From assembly GCA_951394405.1 (NCBI GenBank), contig OX596338.1, positions 1,674,001 to 1,738,000 of the forward strand: a stretch of 64,000 bases of DNA. The letters are read 5' to 3'. The translations under genes and the position numbers were made by a program. This document shows positions 58,637 through 64,000 of this stretch, in pieces. The stretch is from Coprinellus micaceus. Lineage: Eukaryota; Basidiomycota; Agaricomycetes; Agaricales; Psathyrellaceae. Each line of letters starts with the position of its first letter. The stretch's first letter is position 1. The notes below the pieces were generated by a model. The model did not search any database. It was not told the DNA's origin and was given only the letters and a program-made list of their open reading frames with translations.

Positions 58637-59772
58637 ATGAGCCAATGTAGGTAGTTGGCTCTCGTGGCTTCTAAATTGACTCACGTTTTACATAGACGAC
58701 AATTCCTACTACAGCGGGGCCGGAGGTGGAGGATATCTCGCTGGAGGGTCGCCCTTTAGTGGGACAGGAAGCCCAGGTGGTGGACAGGTGAGACCTGGGG
58801 GCAACCAGCATATGCGCAAACTGACCATTTTCTTAGCGCAGTGAAATAAAGCACTCTATTCGGCCTGTAACCATCGCCCTATTGAACAAAGCGACTCAAG
58901 CCCACACTGAGGCAGAATGGAGGTTCGACGATGTGGAGATCGGCCAGGTGAGTCTGGCCTGGCCGCTCTGCTTTCCGAAACGACGTTCATAGCATCTTAG
59001 GTTACGCTGGTGGCTCAGGTCCTATCTATCCAACCACAGGCAACGAACTGTGTCTACATACTTGTCGATGGTACCGGACAGTTTGAGGCCAGGCAATGGA
59101 TTGATGAGGCCGCTCTCACGAACGCGCGCAACTGGGCAGGACTCAGGTGAATTTATGGCGTGTGCACTCTGTGTTTGAGCTTACCTTTTTCAGGGAAAAT
59201 ATGATGGTTAGAGTTACTGGTGGCTTAAAGTCCTTCGGAAACAAGAGATACATCAATACCCAACACATTCGCCCCGTAAACGATGACCACGAAGTAGATT
59301 TCCATCAGCTCGAAGCTATTACCACCACGTTGATCCTGGAAAGAGGCCCAGTGAGTCTTCTCCAACTATTCGCTAGCCCCCACTTAACTGGTGTTCATAG
59401 CCGAGCGCGAATGGACAAGCCCAGCCCAAAACATCTGGAAGCAAGGACGTTGTCATGGGAGATGCATCAGCCTATGCGGCCCCTTCCACGTCAATGTCCT
59501 CCGACGCATATACCCACCTCCCAAAATTGCAACAAGCTATCATCCGATTCATGGCGGAGCAGCCTCCTTCTTCTGAAGGGATCCACGTATTTGCCATTGC
59601 TCGTGCGGTGGGCGGCGGCGCAACCGATGCTCAGAAAATCAGGTGTGCCACATATTCCACTAAGGTTTGTGCCCATCCTTACAACGTTTTGAGCGCTGCA
59701 CTTGATTCCCTCATGGACGAAGGTCTCGTCTATACCACATCAGACGATTCCCACTTCACCTTGGCCACCTAA
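58637..59772 (+). CDS. RFA2: Replication protein A 32-kDa subunit (RPA2)
   Basis: Middle subunit of the single-stranded DNA-binding complex RPA. Six exons (58637-58646, 58696-58787, 58837-58947, 59001-59146, 59194-59350, 59401-59772) give 295 residues. The N-terminus is short, Ser/Tyr/Gly-rich (the phosphorylated region in relatives). The OB fold runs from IRPVTIALLNKATQ through VTLVAQVLSIQ, VYILVDGTGQFEARQW, MMVRVTGGLKSFGNKRYINTQHIRPV. A linker with GQAQPKTSG leads to the C-terminal winged helix (LPKLQQAIIRFMAEQ to LMDEGLVYTTSDDSHFTL). The first exon has just ten nucleotides, yet the frame joins exactly to the second (MSQYDNSYY). Three ACGCGT boxes lie just upstream. Confidence 0.94.
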
Positions 59773-59873
59773 GCATCACCTGAAGCCGCCTACCCCTTTC
59801 TGACTTGACTCGTGTACTACGCATCGATTGTATTATATCCATCTCAATCATTTTGCTTCAGCTTTTGTAGACG

Positions 59874-61364
59874 ATGCTTACACTCGAAGCGGGCTGTAAC
59901 TGGGATGCTGTAATTGATCACAGTGACAGCCTGGGCCAGCTTCTTGAGCTTGAACCCTCTCCCTCTTCTTCTGAGCCACTCGGACCAACTACCCAGGTTG
60001 TGTCTGCCTTGCTGCCTACCGATATGGTTGAACTGCCAGACATCGAAGCCCTCAGCCAAGAAATTGCAAAGCTTCATCTTCAGGGCGACTTGATACCCGA
60101 CGAGCGTGTCCGTCGGGTGACGCTGGCCCAGCTCCAAAATGCCCCCGATATGGGTCCCCCACACCATCGGTTGCTCATCGGAGGGAGGGAGTGCAAATAC
60201 GTAGTTTGGACCCTCTTCGATCGAGTGTGGATCCCATACTGACGGTCATTCAAGATAGAAGTCGTAGCAAATGTTCCTGACATCGTTCACTGCAAGACTG
60301 GGATCCGCTTTACCTTGGACGATGGTTTTGGGAGGTTGGACGCATGGCTCCCCCGTAAACCTGCACTGGATAACCCCAAGCAGAAGGCAACCATCGCTTC
60401 TCTGAGGTGCGCAACCCCCACCCTCTTCAGCGTCGGGGCCACAGCTTCGCTCCGACTTCATCTCTTTGACCACGCGACTCCAGGCCCTTTGACTATGCCC
60501 ATATCGAAGGCCGAGTACATCGCCCTCCTGAACATTCGGGGCCTATCTTCCAGATTATAAGCCTTCGGAGAGTCAACTCTCCGTACGAGATTTACCTGCA
60601 TCTTCTCCAAACGCTAGCAGAGATTGACGAAACTGTTGCAGTTGAGTTCGGCCACTCACGCCTCCTTATGGTCATCTCCAGGCCCCCGTGTGCTAATATC
60701 TCCGCCCTGACTTTCAGGTATGGAACGAGAAGGAGGTTCCAGAAAGTGCATCTGCTCTGCTGGCTAAATCTCCCGCCGAGGCCAGTTCCAGAAAACGCGC
60801 GAAATCGAAGCTTCCTGGTTATGAACCCCAGCCTCCCATGATGCTTGAGCCCGTGGTTGAGCCACAACCCCGTGCCACCATTGGAGGCAAACATCGGGAT
60901 CGTAAAGGAAAGGCCAGAGCACAATCGACACCGTCCCCCGATGAGATACCTCGACCAGGAAGACCATCAATACCGCCCGAAACACCCCAAAAACTTCTCA
61001 GTCCTCCAGGGAAGCATTCCCCAGCAAAGACGCCTGCTGCACTTCGGACCCATCCAATGTACTTGGGCAAACGTATACTGCGGTACTTCCGGAGCAACTA
61101 TGCCCTCGCCACCAGCCGCGAGGGTATCACAGTGAATGACAAGAGATTTGCTGACTATTTGAAGGAAGAGCAGGGTATCGACACTGATATTTCTACAGAC
61201 GAGCTTAGGTGAGGCATCGGCTGTACTTCTTGAAGGGATGTCTCGTTCTAACCCACCACTCGCTCAAATTCGCCAGAGAAGCAATGGAAAGTCTTCTGGA
61301 GCAGAATTATATCTACAAGGTCAGCCAGGCCGACGAATTCCACTACGGATTGGTCACACAGTGA
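59874..61364 (+). CDS. OB-fold/winged-helix protein, Stn1-like
   Basis: Five exons (59874-60200, 60255-60406, 60484-60670, 60718-61208, 61277-61364) give 414 residues. After an acidic N-terminal region, an OB fold is visible: YIEVVANVPDIVHCKTGIRFTLDDGFGRLDAWLPRK, then PFDYAHIEGRVHR and FQIISLRRVNSPYEIYLHLLQTL. The FTLDDGxGxLDAW strand and the following E-x-RV strand and helix are the pattern shared by RPA32 and Stn1. A Lys/Pro/Ser-rich linker leads to a winged-helix-like C-terminus (MYLGKRILRYFRSNYALA, FADYLKEEQGIDTDISTDELREAMESLLEQNYIYK). This OB-linker-wHTH plan suggests a Stn1-type member of the CST telomere/replication complex. It is 101 bp downstream of RFA2. The gene model is sound; the identity is an inference. 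Confidence 0.62.
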
Positions 61365-61528
61365 AATGGAGCTGGCGGTCAACCAGAAGAGGGACGATCT
61401 ATTATCCGAAGAGATATATCCTATATGTGTAGACAAACGATAGCGATGAGTTGGGTTGGTAGGAACTATGTGTACAAATGTTGGTAGAGTGGTGTGTAAT
61501 GATAGTAAAGTTCAGAGAGATGCAGTCA

Positions 61529-64000
61529 TTATGTGGAGTGTTGTGTGACAATCTTGGTGAGGCCCTTGCTAATACCTTCAAGAACCTTCTTCCTAGACTC
61601 AGCGATCTTCCTGGCGACGCCATTGGTGAAGTCAGAGTCAATCTAGAAGGGGGAAAGGGTCAATTTCGGGTCAGCGAGATGAGATGGTACTGACATTGGA
61701 GGAGAATAGTGACGCGCAAGCAGCGTTTATGGCGGGACGACCAGCAGCATCAGCTTCACCAAGCTTCGAGAGCTCGCCGGCGATGTGTTTGAGAATTGCA
61801 ACAGCTTCAGCGCGGATGGGCTTGAAGGAGGCAGCAAGCTGACAAAGAAATGAGGATAGTGCTGAGAGAGAAAAACTCGAATGGCGTACAGCCCCAAGCT
61901 TGTTCATCTTGACCACTGAAGGCGACTTGAACCTGGTTGTCTCTACAACGAACAGCAAGAATGCCTGGGTAGAGTGTGAGGCATGAGCACAAGGATGGTA
62001 CAGTATAGGGGTGTCGTACCTCCTGGGCTAGTGTTGCCATGTGCAAAACGTCAACAAGGGGTCCTACCTCCACAGCTTCGAACCGCTGCTTCACACCCTC
62101 AAAGTAGCTGGTGACCAGTTCCGATGGGTCTACGACAGCCGGGGGCTTCTCATCCTTTTTATGGTGAGAGGCATTACCGTTAGTGGGAGGGATCTCAATT
62201 CCCTTCAGAGGGTGGCCAGTCTTCAACTCGGTCTGCTTAGCGGCTTCCGCAAGGACGACGGCTGGGGGAGGGCGAGCGTAGTCATGGTAGGGTTCGAGCC
62301 AATCGGCGACCGCCTTGGCGAACTCGACAAATTTCTTCTCCTCGTCGGTTAGTTCGAGAAGCTCGTCCTCGTTGAGTTGCACCAAGCGCTCCCGGAGGGT
62401 CAGACTGCGGTCGAAGTGGCCGGTCTGCTTGGGTCGGTCGCCGATGAGAAGCTTGTCCTCAACAGTGTCGTCAAGGTCACTGGCTTGTTGGAAAGCACGG
62501 ATATAGGTCTTGAGGAAGACAGAGAGCCATCCTAACTATATTGAAGACGTAAGTCAAAATCATATTGGCGCGCGCTTTCGAAACGAATAGTGCTCACACC
62601 CTCCGACTTGCCGAAGAGAAGAGTCTGTTGGTTAAACCCTTGTGATTCCTTGGGTTGGTAGTTGGGGAAGATTTCAAAGTCACGGTTATCGTGGTGGACT
62701 GTGGGCTCGGTAAAGCACACCATATTGTGGAGATGAGCCGAGGACTTACTCTTGTCAAAAATAAATTTCAGCTCGATGAGCTCCATATCAATAAGATCGG
62801 AAGCGATAGGTTCGTGGGTTAACCTCATTCGCAAGTGCTCCATCTTGACGTTATCGCGCTGAAGGGAGTTTTCTAACCGTTGCTCGAACTCGATGAATTC
62901 AGGGATCTACAACCCGCGTCAGTAGCGAAAGCGGCTACATGTGAATGGAAGTGTACCTGGGAGTATCTTTCGCCAGTGAAGGCTCGCACAACGAATTCAG
63001 GAGTCTGTAACAACGTTTAGTACCCAAGGGAGGGCATTTAGGATAGCTCCTGACCTCCTGGGAGTTGCTCAAATAAATCTGACTAGATTCGATGCACTCG
63101 GTAGAGTATGTGATATCGCCGGTCGATGCCAACGAGAAGGTCGAGGCCCGGGAAAGGATGAGGTGGGAAAGGGTGTCATGCTGCACCTGTTTAACGTTCA
63201 GTGCGCGGTAGTGCTCCAGGGCAAGAGAAGGCGCCCCTATTCAGAGTTAGACAATAAGCCGGTCAAAGCACGGTCAGACGTACCAATCAGCCGATAAATG
63301 CGAATCAAAATCAGCCTGGACAGAAAGGACTGCTTGCTCCTGCTCAGAGCAAACTCGAGGAACGACGCCGCAGAGTACAAGTATCTGTAGTCGCGGGTCA
63401 GGTCCCATAGGCTGATAAATGCGTTCCCAGCAAGGAGGGCAAAATCATCAGCAGGCTGCAATTCCGTTGACGGTAGCGAGGCCCCCACTGGGAGGGCTTC
63501 ATGATAGCATTGAATGTAGCGTTTCACGCGTTCGGTCTCAGCGTCTACCGTAATCTGGGAAGGGGACAGGGCAAAACGAAGGAGTTTCTGAACGTTGATG
63601 GCTCTTTGCACATCTTTCGCGGTGGCCTACAAGATATCAGGAGACCCGAAGTCGTGTGGCTATCACTGAGTTCACTCACAAAAGACGCTGGAACCTCCCC
63701 CAAGAACGTTGTCCATCGCTGTTGTTGCTCACCCTCGAGGGATATGAATGGCCTAAGGTCTTCGAAGCAGCAAGCCTTGTCGCCGATGGCCGCAAAGTAC
63801 CGTTCAAGGTGTGCATTCAGCCGCTCAGCATCTAAGGAGCGACTATCAGCTTACAGTCATTCAGGTTTTCAGGCTAAGCATACCTGATGATGCCCCAACC
63901 TCCCGTTCTCTCCTCTCGAGTTCCAAGAGCGCAAGCAATCCAGACCTATCCTTGTCCCCATCTTCCGACGCGATTTTCTCGAAGAGTTCCCTCGCCTTCT
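61529..64000 (-). CDS. MDM20: NatB N-acetyltransferase auxiliary subunit NAA25/MDM20 (partial)
   Basis: 3' part of a gene whose start lies beyond the right edge. NAA25 anchors the NatB catalytic subunit to ribosomes, for acetylation of nascent chains starting Met-Asp/Glu/Asn; yeast mdm20 mutants lose actin cables and mitochondrial inheritance. Recognisable segments, in protein order: helical-repeat stretches near 63.6-63.2 kb, ERLRMRL-type MEHLRMRLTHEP and FPNYQPKESQGFNQQTLLFGKSEG (62.8-62.6 kb), WLSVFLKTYIRAFQQASD (62.5 kb), then VQLNEDELLELTDEEKKFVEFAKAVADWLEPYHD (62.4-62.3 kb), and a closing exon 61529-61642 ending KIAESRKKVLEGISK. Many short introns of 45-60 nt split it. It converges on the Stn1-like gene, 164 bp apart. 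The right-hand boundary is only the window edge. Confidence 0.82.

Overview
The window reads as nuclear DNA of a filamentous basidiomycete, most likely an Agaricomycete. Nearly every gene is split by GT-AG introns of about 45-60 nt. Coding sequence favours C-ending codons. The protein set fits a mushroom-forming fungus: a Dnmt1-type cytosine methyltransferase, an F-box/LRR-type protein, DUF6699-like proteins and a BTB protein. I saw no transposase, reverse transcriptase, viral gene, rRNA or CRISPR array. Gene models were assembled by hand from splice signals and reading-frame continuity, and exon phases were checked arithmetically for most genes.

Layout. 0-6.7 kb: ARPC1 (Arp2/3 complex) convergent with DAD3 (DASH complex), a gene-poor stretch, then a BTB-domain gene. 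6.7-14 kb: an AGC-like kinase divergent from IPK1 (inositol pentakisphosphate 2-kinase), then IVD (isovaleryl-CoA dehydrogenase) and a Zn2Cys6 regulator. 15.8-21.3 kb: PAC1/LIS1, a frameshifted F-box/LRR-type gene and ATP2. 21.5-30.6 kb: a DUF1776/SDR-like membrane protein, a cyclic phosphodiesterase, a Nudix hydrolase, cytosolic glutamyl-tRNA synthetase and LEU4. 30.9-37.4 kb: ATG9, an ECM15/MTH1187-family gene and an IRS4-like EH-domain protein. 37.9-47.7 kb: a Dnmt1-type methyltransferase divergent from MCM7, then a Sec14-like lipid-transfer protein. 47.7-58.4 kb: an accessory-looking region with an inverted repeat and three TATA-driven DUF6699-like genes around KEX2. 58.6-64 kb: RFA2 (RPA32), an OB-fold/winged-helix Stn1-like gene in tandem, and the 3' part of the NatB subunit NAA25/MDM20, which runs off the right edge.

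Working together. Two groups stand out. DNA replication and genome maintenance is represented by MCM7, the Dnmt1-type methyltransferase, RFA2 and the Stn1-like protein, with ACGCGT (MCB-like) clusters at RFA2 and MCM7. Leucine metabolism is represented by both its first biosynthetic step (LEU4) and a catabolic step (IVD), although these genes are not adjacent. Most other genes are ordinary housekeeping genes. The least explained parts are the DUF6699 cluster, the RFA2/Stn1-like tandem, and several gene-poor gaps of 1.5-2.3 kb.
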